From the NCBI GenBank assembly GCA_035946955.1, contig DASYYE010000433.1, positions 1-14,582 on the forward strand: 14,582 nucleotides of DNA, in the 5' to 3' direction. The notes under the pieces were generated by a model, which searched no databases, was not told where the DNA came from, and saw nothing but the letters and a program-made list of their open reading frames with translations. The DNA is from DASYYE01 sp035946955 (lineage in GTDB: Bacteria > Actinomycetota > Actinomycetes > Streptosporangiales > Streptosporangiaceae). A program made the translations under genes and the position numbers. This document shows positions 6,621 to 13,154 of this stretch, one piece after another (the first letter of the stretch is position 1; each line of letters begins with the position of its first letter).

Positions 6621-7475
6621 CTACCGGCGGCGGCGCGTGGCCAGGCGGACATAGGACAGGCCCGCGCGGGCGGCATCGAATGCCTTACGGGTTGACTGTT
6701 CCAGCCGCGCGAACGGCTCGTCGTGGCGCAGCGACGCCAGGGCCGAGAGGTTCTTCTGCTTGGCGCACATGAAGGCGAGGCGGTGGCCCCACAGGAAACC
6801 CTGCATCCCGCGGAACTTGGAGGCGCGCAACGCCAGCGGGGCTACCTGGTAGCCGAAGGTGCTGGCCAGGTCACAGACAGCACTCCGGGACGGGATGAGC
6901 ACGGTCTCGTAGTCGATGGAGTTGCGGGGCTCATCGAGCGGCTCTCGCTTCACCGTGAACGATGACCCGCCTGCCCCTGACACGACGGTGTCGACCAGCA
7001 GTACGTCGGTGTTGACGGCAGCGACCCTCTCGAAGAGTTCGACCGGCTTGCTGACGTGGTAGAGCAGCCCCAGCATGAGCACGATGTCGAAGGGCCCGTC
7101 GGAGGACAGGTCGTCGGTCAGCACGTTGGCGGTCCGGAAGGCGTAACGGTTCTTGGGGACCGAGTTTGCCCCGAAGACCAGGTTGGCCTGGTCCACATGC
7201 ATCTGCCGGCCGTCGACACCTAATACGTAATCACAGCCGGCCTCGATCGCCTTCAGCGACCAGAAGCCTGCGTTACAGCCGAGGTCGAGCACCCGCTTGC
7301 CCGCCAGTGACCCGCCGAAGAGGTCGACCAGCGGGTCGAAGAAGTACTGGATGCGCTGCTCATGGCGGTTGACGTGGCCGCCGTCGAAGATGGGGGTCTT
7401 CACTCCCTGGAGGTCGAACTCGTAGTGCCACTGCGGGAAGCTCTCGACCTGTGTCCGCAACTGGTCGGTGTCCAC
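6621..7475 (-). CDS. SAM-dependent methyltransferase, CmoB-like (DUF1698 type)
   Basis: Class I methyltransferase of 284 residues. Motif I is RVLDLGCNAG (61-70), the acidic residue for the SAM ribose is in GVDG (Asp88), and FDIVLMLGLLYHV (129-141) is motif IV. The run from motif I to LYHV, with FWSLKA after the glycine loop, resembles the CmoB/DUF1698 family, whose classical member transfers a carboxymethyl group to wobble uridine of tRNA. No CmoA partner is nearby, and many actinobacterial relatives act on other or unknown substrates, so no substrate is assigned. The basic C-terminus ends RLATRRRR. The GTG at 7475 has AGAGGGG 7 nt upstream. The gene is monocistronic-looking, 165 bp after the XRE-cupin gene. 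Confidence 0.8.
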   Translation of the reverse strand: MDTDQLRTQVESFPQWHYEFDLQGVKTPIFDGGHVNRHEQRIQYFFDPLVDLFGGSLAGKRVLDLGCNAGFWSLKAIEAGCDYVLGVDGRQMHVDQANLVFGANSVPKNRYAFRTANVLTDDLSSDGPFDIVLMLGLLYHVSKPVELFERVAAVNTDVLLVDTVVSGAGGSSFTVKREPLDEPRNSIDYETVLIPSRSAVCDLASTFGYQVAPLALRASKFRGMQGFLWGHRLAFMCAKQKNLSALASLRHDEPFARLEQSTRKAFDAARAGLSYVRLATRRRR

Positions 7476-7640
7476 CGCGTTGCCCCTCTCTGCACGGATG
7501 GTGCGCGCATACGGTTGGTGGCCCCGTGGTGACAGTAACTCTTGAGACAGGCATTGGCTACAGATGGGAAAAAACAGAGCGAATCAGGCTAACCGCGTCA
7601 TGTCGGCCATCGGCAGCGCCCCGGAGGGACCGCGGCAGCC

Positions 7641-8249
7641 TCAGGCGAGGCCTGGCTGGTCGTGGACAACAACCCAGATGGCGTGGACGGCCTCGCCAGT
7701 GGCGTTCCAGTACTGGTGCGGCACTGCGGAGTCGAACGCCAGCGAGTCGCCTGCCCGCAGCTCGACCGTGTCAAAGCCGACGCTGGCGTGCAGCGTGCCG
7801 CTGACGACGAGCCCGTACTCCCGGCCGTCGTGGCGCAGTGGCCGCCGCGAGTCCGTGGAGTGGCCACCCGGTTCGTACACCACCTCCAGGAAGTCCACGC
7901 GGCCGTCCGTGGCCGGTGTGAGCCGCTCCCACCGCACGCCACTGGCCAGGTCGATGCAGCGCCGTGCCCCGGCCCGCTGCACGAGGCCGTCCCCGGCGGT
8001 CGCGCCGTCCCCGGCCCGGCCCTCAGCCACGGTGCCGGCCGTGCCCGTCTCGCTGCCTGGCTCCACCCCGAACAGGAAGTCCAGTGACGTCGCCAGTTCA
8101 CGGGCTAGCGCGTAGAGCATGCCCACCGACGGGGCGGACAGGCCCCGCTCGATCTGGGAGATGAGGCTGGGGGAGCACCCGAGGCGCCGCGCCAGTTCGC
8201 GGGCGGACAGGCCACGCTGGGTGCGGACCCGCCGCAGCCGCGGCCCCAA
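7641..8249 (-). CDS. XRE-family regulator with C-terminal cupin domain
   Basis: Two-domain transcription factor of 202 residues. Residues 4-60 are an XRE helix-turn-helix (LSARELARRLGCSPSLISQIERGLSAPSV); residues about 119-195 are a cupin barrel, with His140 and Glu144 in the first motif and GDSLAFDSAVPHQYWN (His178) in the second, which binds a small ligand or metal. The linker 62-98 is Gly/Ala/Glu-rich. The start is a problem: relatives usually carry a few residues before LGPRLRRVR, but upstream of the TTG at 8249 this frame has no ATG, GTG or TTG before an in-frame stop near 8350, and there is no ribosome site. It follows the histidine kinase gene in the same direction, so it may be cotranscribed. 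Function is regulatory, target unknown. Confidence 0.85.
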   Translation of the reverse strand: MGPRLRRVRTQRGLSARELARRLGCSPSLISQIERGLSAPSVGMLYALARELATSLDFLFGVEPGSETGTAGTVAEGRAGDGATAGDGLVQRAGARRCIDLASGVRWERLTPATDGRVDFLEVVYEPGGHSTDSRRPLRHDGREYGLVVSGTLHASVGFDTVELRAGDSLAFDSAVPHQYWNATGEAVHAIWVVVHDQPGLA

Positions 8250-8298
8250 CTCGGCACCGGGGCCGAACGCGCGGGCTCTGCTGGTCCCGCTCGCCTCC

Positions 8299-8320
8299 GG
8301 GGCGCCTTGAAGGCGCTCCC
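8299..8320 (-). terminator. Hairpin between histidine kinase and XRE-cupin genes
   Basis: The plus-strand sequence from 8299 to 8320 forms a stem GGG-GCGCCT / AGGCGC-T-CCC with loop TGA and a single bulged T, about 9 paired positions. It sits 70 nt after the kinase stop. There is no T-run on either strand, so termination is plausible but not certain. It is part of the repeat-like spacer described separately. Confidence 0.4.
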
Positions 8321-8356
8321 TTCCCTCGTCGCTCGTCGCTTCGCTCCTCGCTCCTC
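8321..8356 (-). repeat. Purine-rich GAGCGA/GACGAG spacer repeat
   Basis: Read on the minus strand this stretch is a run of GAGGAGCGA, GAAGCGAC and GAGCGACGAG units, almost all purine plus C. Together with the adjoining hairpin it resembles a sequence type I have seen between genes of high-GC actinobacteria, where it is translated in database ORFs as strings such as RSEERSDE. That recollection is not a search result. It occupies most of the 139-bp gap between the kinase and the XRE-cupin gene. Confidence 0.4.
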
Positions 8357-8388
8357 AGTCCAGGCGGCACCGCGCCCCTTCGGCTCAC

Positions 8389-9564
8389 TCATGCGGCACC
8401 TGCCTGTGTGTGGTTCAGCGGCAGCCTGGCCGTGACCTGGAAGCCACCGCCGGGACGGGGCCCCGCCTCCACCGACCCGCCGTAGATCGCCAGCCGCTGG
8501 CTCATGCCGGCCAGCCCGTGGCCAGCGCCGTCGGAGACCGCCATGCCGCGGCCGTCGTCGCTCACCGTCAGTTCCAGCCCATCCTCGAGGTAGTGCAGCA
8601 TGACCGTGGCGGAGGCCGCGGGCCCGGCGTGCTTGCGGGTGTTGGTCAGCGACTCCTGCACGACCCGGTAGACCGCCAGGGCGGCCCCGCCCGGCATCGG
8701 CTGGGGCACGCCCTCGACGGCGAACGTGACCGGCAGGCCGGCCGTGCGGCTCTGCTCGACCAGTTCACCGATCTGCTCGATGCCCGGCTGGGGTGCGCGG
8801 TCTTGTGGCGTGGCGTCGTCACGCCGCAGGATCCCAAGCAAACGGCGCATCTCCGCGAGGGCCTGGCGCCCGGTCGCGGAGATCGCGGTCATCGCCTCCT
8901 TGGCCCGCTCCGGGTTCCGGTCCAGTGCATAGGAAGCGCCGTCCGCCTGTACCACCATCACGCTCACGTGGTGTGCGACCACGTCGTGCAGCTCCCGGGC
9001 GATCCTGGCCCGCTCGGCGGCTGCGGCGATCTGCACGTGGGCGTCCCGCTCACGCTCGGCCCGTACCGCCCGCTCCTCGAGCGCGGCGTAGTAGGCGCGG
9101 CGGTAGTTCATGGAGTCGCCGAGCACCCACGCGACCAGCGTCGGTGCGGCGAACACGACCGAGCCGATGAACAGCCAGGTCGGCCCGGACATGTGACGGG
9201 GGCTCCACCACCGGGCCACCGCCGTGGCGTCGCCGAGCAGACATGCCAGCAGGCCCGCGACCGAGACCCGCCTGGTTGTGTAGGCGGCCAGGGTGTAGAG
9301 CATGATCAGGATGGCGAGGTCGGTGACCACTGGGCGGGTGCCGGTCAGCACTTGGACCGCACCGACTGTCAGGACGGTGACGAACGCCCCCACGGGGTGG
9401 CCGCGGCGGAACACCAGCGACACGGACAGCGCCAGGACACCCAGGATCATCAGGTAGTTGCGGGTCACCGCGGCCTGCCCAATGCCCGACACCGAGAGCA
9501 GGAGTGCGGGCACGCCGTCCACCAGCCGCGGATGGCGGCGCAGCCAGGCGTAGAAGGCGGCCAC
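8389..9564 (-). CDS. DesK/NarL-type sensor histidine kinase
   Basis: Membrane sensor kinase of 391 residues. About five to six hydrophobic segments occupy residues 17-150, with no large extracellular domain. A coiled linker (about 155-187) leads to the HisKA_3 dimerisation helix ARIARELHDVVAHHVSVMVVQA with phospho-acceptor His193. The ATPase domain has the N box VVQESLTNTRKHAG (Asn308), DDGRG 336-340 and GHGLAGM 348-354. Such kinases normally sit next to a LuxR/NarL response regulator, but none is adjacent here; the next gene is an XRE-cupin regulator. The GTG at 9564 is the first start after an in-frame TAG two codons upstream. No ribosome site is visible, but TACGCT lies 6 nt before the GTG, so the message may be leaderless. 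Confidence 0.92.
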   Translation of the reverse strand: MAAFYAWLRRHPRLVDGVPALLLSVSGIGQAAVTRNYLMILGVLALSVSLVFRRGHPVGAFVTVLTVGAVQVLTGTRPVVTDLAILIMLYTLAAYTTRRVSVAGLLACLLGDATAVARWWSPRHMSGPTWLFIGSVVFAAPTLVAWVLGDSMNYRRAYYAALEERAVRAERERDAHVQIAAAAERARIARELHDVVAHHVSVMVVQADGASYALDRNPERAKEAMTAISATGRQALAEMRRLLGILRRDDATPQDRAPQPGIEQIGELVEQSRTAGLPVTFAVEGVPQPMPGGAALAVYRVVQESLTNTRKHAGPAASATVMLHYLEDGLELTVSDDGRGMAVSDGAGHGLAGMSQRLAIYGGSVEAGPRPGGGFQVTARLPLNHTQAGAA

Positions 9565-9576
9565 GGACTAAGCGTA
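9562..9576 (-). promoter_or_regulatory. Candidate leaderless -10 box of the histidine kinase gene
   Basis: On the minus strand TACGCT (9576-9571) lies 6 nt before the GTG at 9564, and no Shine-Dalgarno sequence is present. This repeats the arrangement at dop and at the exporter/CGNR pair. No clear -35 box is visible. Pattern-based inference. Confidence 0.3.
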
Positions 9577-9621
9577 GATGTCTGCCCGCAGGCTGGTCGT
9601 CAGCCTGTGGGCTGGATGGGG

Positions 9622-10662
9622 TCATCCTGCAGGCTGACCGCTTCGTTGCGGCAACGGCTGGGCCTGGTCACGGGCTGGCCGGGCAGTGGCTGACCTGCTG
9701 ACCACGACCACGCCGCCGCAGATCGCGATGGCTCCGGCCACCTGGACGAGAGTGGGGCGCTCGCCGAGCACGACATAGGCCAGCACCAGCGAGGCCGCTG
9801 GCTGGAGCAGGAGCAACAGAGAGGAGATGGCCGCAGGCAGCCGGGGGAGTGAGGAGGTGATGAGCAGCCATCCCAGCGTCTGACTGGCCAGCGCCAGCAG
9901 CGCCAGCCAGCCAAGGGACTGCCAGGACAGGTGCGTTGTCAGCCCGCCGAAGACCAGCCCGATGAGCGCCGACCCGGCCGCCGCGCCCACGGTGGCCGCA
10001 GTGAGCTGCCCGGCGACCGCCGGCCGCCCCGTCGACGTCCGCCCTGCCGAGGCCCGGCGCAGCAGGAGCAGGAACACGGCATAAGCCAGGGACGTCGCGA
10101 CCCCGTAGCCGATCCCCCCGACTGGGTCGTCGCCCTTGGCGACGTGGCCGAACACGCCAGAGGTCGCCACGACCCCCACCATGATGACCGGCAGCATGAC
10201 CAGGAACATGCGTGGCGGCCGCTCGCGCAGCACCGCCCACGCGATCAGCGCAACGAAGAGCACTTGCAGGTTCCCAAGAACAGTGGCGATCCCGGCGCCC
10301 ACATCGCTGATGGCGTGGTTCCACAGCACCAGGTCCACCGCCAGGAACACCCCGGCACCGGCCGCCTGCAGCCATGGGCCGAGCGGCTGCGGGCCGGTGC
10401 GCCGCCGCTCCGCCACCGCCAGCGCGGCGAGCAGGGGGAGCGCCAGCACGCAGCGGTAGAAGGCCGTAGCCGCGGCAGGTGCCGCTGCGAGCTGGACCAG
10501 GATCGCCGAGGAGGAGATGCAGGTGGCGCCAAGCACCGCCAGCATGACCGGACGGCGGTCGTCAGCCAGCGCACCAGCCGGCGCACTACGGTCCGCTGCC
10601 GGGGCCTCGGGCTGGGCCTGCTCGTTCGCGGTAAGGACCGTAATGTCGTATGGTGCTGTCAT
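9622..10662 (-). CDS. EamA-family (DMT superfamily) transporter
   Basis: Integral membrane exporter of 346 residues with about ten hydrophobic helices arranged as two EamA repeats (about 40-170 and 185-322). Each repeat ends in the typical form, for example VVLGERPTLVQVAGAIAICGGVVVV near the C-terminus. The first 38 residues are hydrophilic and acidic. Members export amino acids, metabolites or drugs; the substrate cannot be told from sequence. I choose the ATG at 10662 over the in-frame GTG at 10671 because a TTGACT/TAGGGT promoter puts the transcription start at this ATG and the GTG falls within the -10 box. It is divergent from, and its start codon overlaps, the CGNR zinc-finger gene. It ends 57 bp before the kinase gene, in the same direction. 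Confidence 0.88.
   Translation of the reverse strand: MTAPYDITVLTANEQAQPEAPAADRSAPAGALADDRRPVMLAVLGATCISSSAILVQLAAAPAAATAFYRCVLALPLLAALAVAERRRTGPQPLGPWLQAAGAGVFLAVDLVLWNHAISDVGAGIATVLGNLQVLFVALIAWAVLRERPPRMFLVMLPVIMVGVVATSGVFGHVAKGDDPVGGIGYGVATSLAYAVFLLLLRRASAGRTSTGRPAVAGQLTAATVGAAAGSALIGLVFGGLTTHLSWQSLGWLALLALASQTLGWLLITSSLPRLPAAISSLLLLLQPAASLVLAYVVLGERPTLVQVAGAIAICGGVVVVSRSATARPARDQAQPLPQRSGQPAG
10649..10654 (+). promoter_or_regulatory. Candidate leaderless -10 box of the CGNR gene
   Basis: TATGGT at 10649-10654 lies 6 nt before the CGNR ATG at 10661. A weak TTCGCG at 10625-10630 (18-bp spacing) could serve as -35. There is no ribosome site ahead of the ATG. The box lies inside the coding sequence of the divergent exporter. 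Confidence 0.4.
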
Positions 10663-10668
10663 GACAGC
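10655..10668. promoter_or_regulatory. 14-bp palindrome containing both divergent start codons
   Basis: GCTGTCATGACAGC is a perfect inverted repeat. Its centre CATG holds the exporter ATG (minus, 10662-10660) and the CGNR ATG (plus, 10661-10663). It lies directly after the plus-strand -10 box and 1 nt from the minus-strand one, so a dimeric repressor bound here would cover both initiation sites. Candidate operator; the palindrome may also just reflect both proteins starting Met-Thr-Ala. Confidence 0.5.
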
Positions 10669-11269
10669 CACCCTACGAGACCGTTCTGACAGGAGTCAAA
10701 GCGGTTTTGATGCTGACCTGCTGGAAGCGCTCCAGGCGTGCGCCGAGCTGGTCAACACGGGCCGGTCCACGGCCGGGGACGGGCTGGCCAGCCTGGCCGA
10801 CGTGGCCGACTTCGGGCGGCGTTACGCATTCCACGGCCGGGCGGCGGCCCCACCGGACCTCGCCCTGCTCAAGGCCTACCGGGCGCGGCTGGACGCGGTA
10901 GTGGCTGCCTGTCAGGCAGGTGCGGACGAAGCCGCCATCGCGGAACTGAACGCGCTGCTCACCGAGACCGGCGCGGTGCCACAGGTCGTGGCGCACGATG
11001 GCCGGCCACCGCACGTCCACGTGTCCCGGCCTGACTCGCCCATGGCCGACCGCATCGCCGCCCACCTCGCCTTCGGAGTTGCCAGGCTCGTCGTGGCCGG
11101 TGAGGGGCGGCGGTTGCGCAGCTGTGCGTCACCGGGATGCCGTGAGGCATTCCTCGACCTCTCGCGCAACCGCTCCCGCCGCTACTGCGACAGCCGCACA
11201 TGCGGCAACCGGCTGCACGTCGCGGCCTACCGTGCCCGCCAGCGGGCGGTCGGCCAGGACACCAGCTAG
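10661..11269 (+). CDS. ABATE/CGNR zinc-finger protein, putative transcription regulator
   Basis: A 202-residue protein of the family often labelled putative stress-induced transcription regulator. The N-terminal part (about 15-140) fits the ABATE domain; the C-terminus is the CGNR zinc finger, with Cys155, Cys160, Cys176 and Cys181 (two C-x4-C pairs) and CGNR at 181-184 followed by a basic helix. The frame is open back to 10517, but the ATG at 10661 is preferred: it gives a normal family N-terminus, has a -10-like TATGGT 6 nt upstream, and avoids running far into the divergent exporter gene. Divergence with shared control sequence suggests it regulates the exporter and itself; that is inference. 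It ends 13 bp from the convergent PPOX gene. Confidence 0.87.
   Translation: MTATLRDRSDRSQSGFDADLLEALQACAELVNTGRSTAGDGLASLADVADFGRRYAFHGRAAAPPDLALLKAYRARLDAVVAACQAGADEAAIAELNALLTETGAVPQVVAHDGRPPHVHVSRPDSPMADRIAAHLAFGVARLVVAGEGRRLRSCASPGCREAFLDLSRNRSRRYCDSRTCGNRLHVAAYRARQRAVGQDTS
10670..10699 (-). promoter_or_regulatory. Candidate promoter of the EamA exporter gene
   Basis: On the minus strand TTGACT (10699-10694, 5 of 6 to the -35 consensus) and TAGGGT (10675-10670) are 18 bp apart. The -10 box ends 7 nt before the ATG at 10662, so the message would begin at or beside the start codon. Both elements lie within the first codons of the CGNR gene. This is the best-matched -35/-10 pair among the leaderless candidates. 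Confidence 0.55.
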
Positions 11270-11282
11270 TGCCAGCAGGCCC

Positions 11283-11702
11283 TCAGGAGAGTTCGTCGGC
11301 GAAGTCCCAGGCGCGCAAGTCACCCGGTTCGAGGCGGATGACGAGGTCATCGCCTGCGCCGTCGGCATAGGCCGCTCCCAGTTCCGGCCCCAGGTAGCGA
11401 GACGCGATTCGCTTGAGCGCGTCGTGGGTTCCTGCGGTGAGGAGCTGGGCGGTGCACCGGAGCTCGACTCCGCGGTAGGGCGGGGAGTGTTCACAGACCA
11501 CGATGCTTGCCCGTGGGTCCCGCCGCAGGTGCGCCGTCTTCACATTGGCGCTACTAGTGACGACGTCGAAGCCGCCGTCGCGCCATTGGTGCCAGACCGG
11601 CGACAGCAGCACGGTGCCGTCTTGCCGGTAGGTGGCCAGCACCGCCAGCAACGGCAGTTCGGCCAGGTCTCCCAGATCGCTCACGGTGAGGTTCCTGCGC
11701 AT
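11283..11702 (-). CDS. PPOX-class (F420/FMN-dependent) split-barrel protein
   Basis: A 139-residue single-domain protein of the pyridoxamine-5'-phosphate-oxidase-like split beta-barrel superfamily. The opening LAELPLLAVLATYRQDGTVLLSPVWHQWRDGGFDVVTSS and the VKTAHLRRDPRASIVVCE block are typical of actinobacterial PPOX class F420-dependent enzymes, which reduce small molecules with F420H2; some relatives use FMN or bind heme. The cofactor cannot be settled by eye. The ATG at 11702 is 19 nt after the oxidoreductase stop, in the same direction, so the two are likely cotranscribed. It is the last gene of the run that begins with the LuxR regulator. Confidence 0.82.
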   Translation of the reverse strand: MRRNLTVSDLGDLAELPLLAVLATYRQDGTVLLSPVWHQWRDGGFDVVTSSANVKTAHLRRDPRASIVVCEHSPPYRGVELRCTAQLLTAGTHDALKRIASRYLGPELGAAYADGAGDDLVIRLEPGDLRAWDFADELS

Positions 11703-11721
11703 GCAAGCAGGCTAGACCGGA

Positions 11722-12627
11722 TCATCCAGTCGGCAAGCGCGGGAGCGCGTCGAGCTGGTCTTGCGCCTGGGCGATCACCCACCCGACATCGCGGCCGAAC
11801 CGGATGCCACAGGGGTGCTCCTGCCCGGACCTGGCGCTGGCCAGAAGCTCACCCAGTGCGGTCCGCAGTGCTGCCACCGAGTCGCCGTACCGGGTGGGCG
11901 CGGCCGACCGCCCGGCCTGCCCCCACAGCCACACATCGAAGCCGTCGGCGGCCTCAGGAGCGCCGCCAGTGACGGTTACCGTGCTCGTCGCGCCGCCATC
12001 GTGGTGCAGTACCAGGTGCGTGAGGTCGGCACGGCCCGCGTCGGCGGTCACTGCGGTCACCGGGCCGAGTACTGGCCACAGCAGCGAGACCGCGTGCGGC
12101 CCCAGGTCCCACAGGCCGCCCTTGTCCTGCCGCCATGGCGTGTTGAACGGGCTGCCCGGCTGCAGTGCGCTGCCGAGCCAGGTGGCCGACCCGCCCGACC
12201 AGGGGCCCTGCCGGGCTACGGTGTCCAGCCATGCCCTGACGTCCGCCCGGAACCGGAAGGTGAAGAACACCACCGACGCGACACCGGCGTCCGCTGCGGC
12301 CCGTGCCAGCTCGTCGGCTGCTGGCTGGGAGGCCGCGACTGGTTTCTCCAGCAGCAGGTGCCTGCCAGCACTGGCTGCCCGGACCGCGGCCGCGGCCTGC
12401 ACGTCCGGCGGCACCGCGAACGCGACAGCGTCCACGGCGCCCAGGAACTCCGCCATGTCCGGGTAGGCCGTGACCTGGTAGTCCGCGGCGAGTTCGGCGG
12501 CGGCGAGCTGGTTGCGGCCCCATACGGCGGCGAATTCGACGCCGTCGGTGGAAGCGAGCGCGGGTGCATGCGCGATGCGCGCCCAGTGACCGGTGCCGAC
12601 CAGGCCGAACCTCATCGGCTGCGCCAT
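11722..12627 (-). CDS. Gfo/Idh/MocA-family oxidoreductase
   Basis: NAD(P)-dependent dehydrogenase of 301 residues, probably acting on a sugar, inositol or related substrate. The N-terminal Rossmann fold has GTGHWA at 11-16; LLLEKPVA (Glu94, Lys95, Pro96) carries the conserved active-site lysine. DLGPHAV (Asp174, His178) matches the second conserved Asp-x3-His pair in the substrate domain. The length is slightly short for the family. The ATG at 12627 overlaps the exonuclease stop by 16 nt; an in-frame ATG four codons later is possible and would leave the overlap at about 4 nt. The gene for the PPOX protein follows after 19 nt. Exact substrate unknown. Confidence 0.85.
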   Translation of the reverse strand: MAQPMRFGLVGTGHWARIAHAPALASTDGVEFAAVWGRNQLAAAELAADYQVTAYPDMAEFLGAVDAVAFAVPPDVQAAAAVRAASAGRHLLLEKPVAASQPAADELARAAADAGVASVVFFTFRFRADVRAWLDTVARQGPWSGGSATWLGSALQPGSPFNTPWRQDKGGLWDLGPHAVSLLWPVLGPVTAVTADAGRADLTHLVLHHDGGATSTVTVTGGAPEAADGFDVWLWGQAGRSAAPTRYGDSVAALRTALGELLASARSGQEHPCGIRFGRDVGWVIAQAQDQLDALPRLPTG

Positions 12628-13154
12628 GTCCGCCCCACCGCGTCACCACTCCGCTCTTTGACTATGCGCATGATCTCATCGAACGCTTCCACATTCCCCA
12701 TGGCGTCGTTTACGGGGTTGTGGTCATGGATTGTCTTTCTGAACCGCTTCCAGCCCTGCGTCTCGCTCCAGTCCCGGTTAAGGCCCGCCCAGAAGTCGCT
12801 GATGCGGCGGCCAGAGTGCCCGAATGGATTGTCCATCCCCGCCCGGTCGAACATGCCGGATATCCACTGCCAGTCATAGGCGGGGTTGTCGCTCACGAAC
12901 ACCGGGTGGCTGCTGCCCAGGTGCTCGCTGAGCCAGGCCGCGAAGCTGTCAGCTACCTCCCTGTCGGTCGCGAGGCGCTCACCAACGATGCTTATCGCCG
13001 GGTTGGCAGGGTCAGGGGTCGCGTTGAACAGGCGGCCGTGAAACGTGTCGCGAGTGTCGTAGTGAACTGCACCGAACTCGGTCAGCACACCATTTACGGG
13101 GCTCGTGCCCCGCGCCTCACAGTCGACAAATACCCAGGGTGTCTTCTTGCTCAT
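12612..13154 (-). CDS. DEDDh-type 3'-5' exonuclease
   Basis: A 180-residue RNase H-fold nuclease. Candidate metal ligands follow the DEDDh pattern: Asp11 and Glu13 in VFVDCEARGT, Asp94 in NPAYDWQW, and His145 with Asp150 in HNPVNDAMGN. The length fits stand-alone exoribonuclease/exonuclease domains; whether the substrate is RNA or DNA cannot be told. Its ATG overlaps the LuxR stop as ATGA, and its 3' end overlaps the oxidoreductase start, so it is translationally coupled to both. Base composition is clearly lower in GC: 12661-12780 counts to about 55 percent, against roughly 70 percent in neighbouring genes, with T-ending codons such as CTT and GTT. This suggests recent transfer into the run, from a phage or plasmid source for example. 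Confidence 0.8.
   Translation of the reverse strand: MSKKTPWVFVDCEARGTSPVNGVLTEFGAVHYDTRDTFHGRLFNATPDPANPAISIVGERLATDREVADSFAAWLSEHLGSSHPVFVSDNPAYDWQWISGMFDRAGMDNPFGHSGRRISDFWAGLNRDWSETQGWKRFRKTIHDHNPVNDAMGNVEAFDEIMRIVKERSGDAVGRTWRSR

Noticed and set aside
7560..7610. Run of six T on the minus strand after the XRE-cupin stop as an intrinsic terminator
   Set aside because: No stable stem directly precedes the T-run; only 3-bp pairings could be drawn.
8105..8392. A 95-residue minus-strand frame starting with ATGA overlap at the histidine kinase stop
   Set aside because: It has no response-regulator or other domain, is rich in Arg/Ala/Pro as expected of a GC-rich shadow frame, and overlaps the XRE helix-turn-helix coding region by about 145 bp.
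10517..10660. Upstream extension of the CGNR gene to 10517
   Set aside because: It would run 144 nt antisense through the exporter gene, lacks family-like residues, and the -10 box before 10661 fits the shorter gene.
9931..10689. 252-residue plus-strand frame opposite the exporter
   Set aside because: Its sequence is Arg/Gln/His/Pro-rich antisense of a clear membrane transporter, with no recognisable domain.
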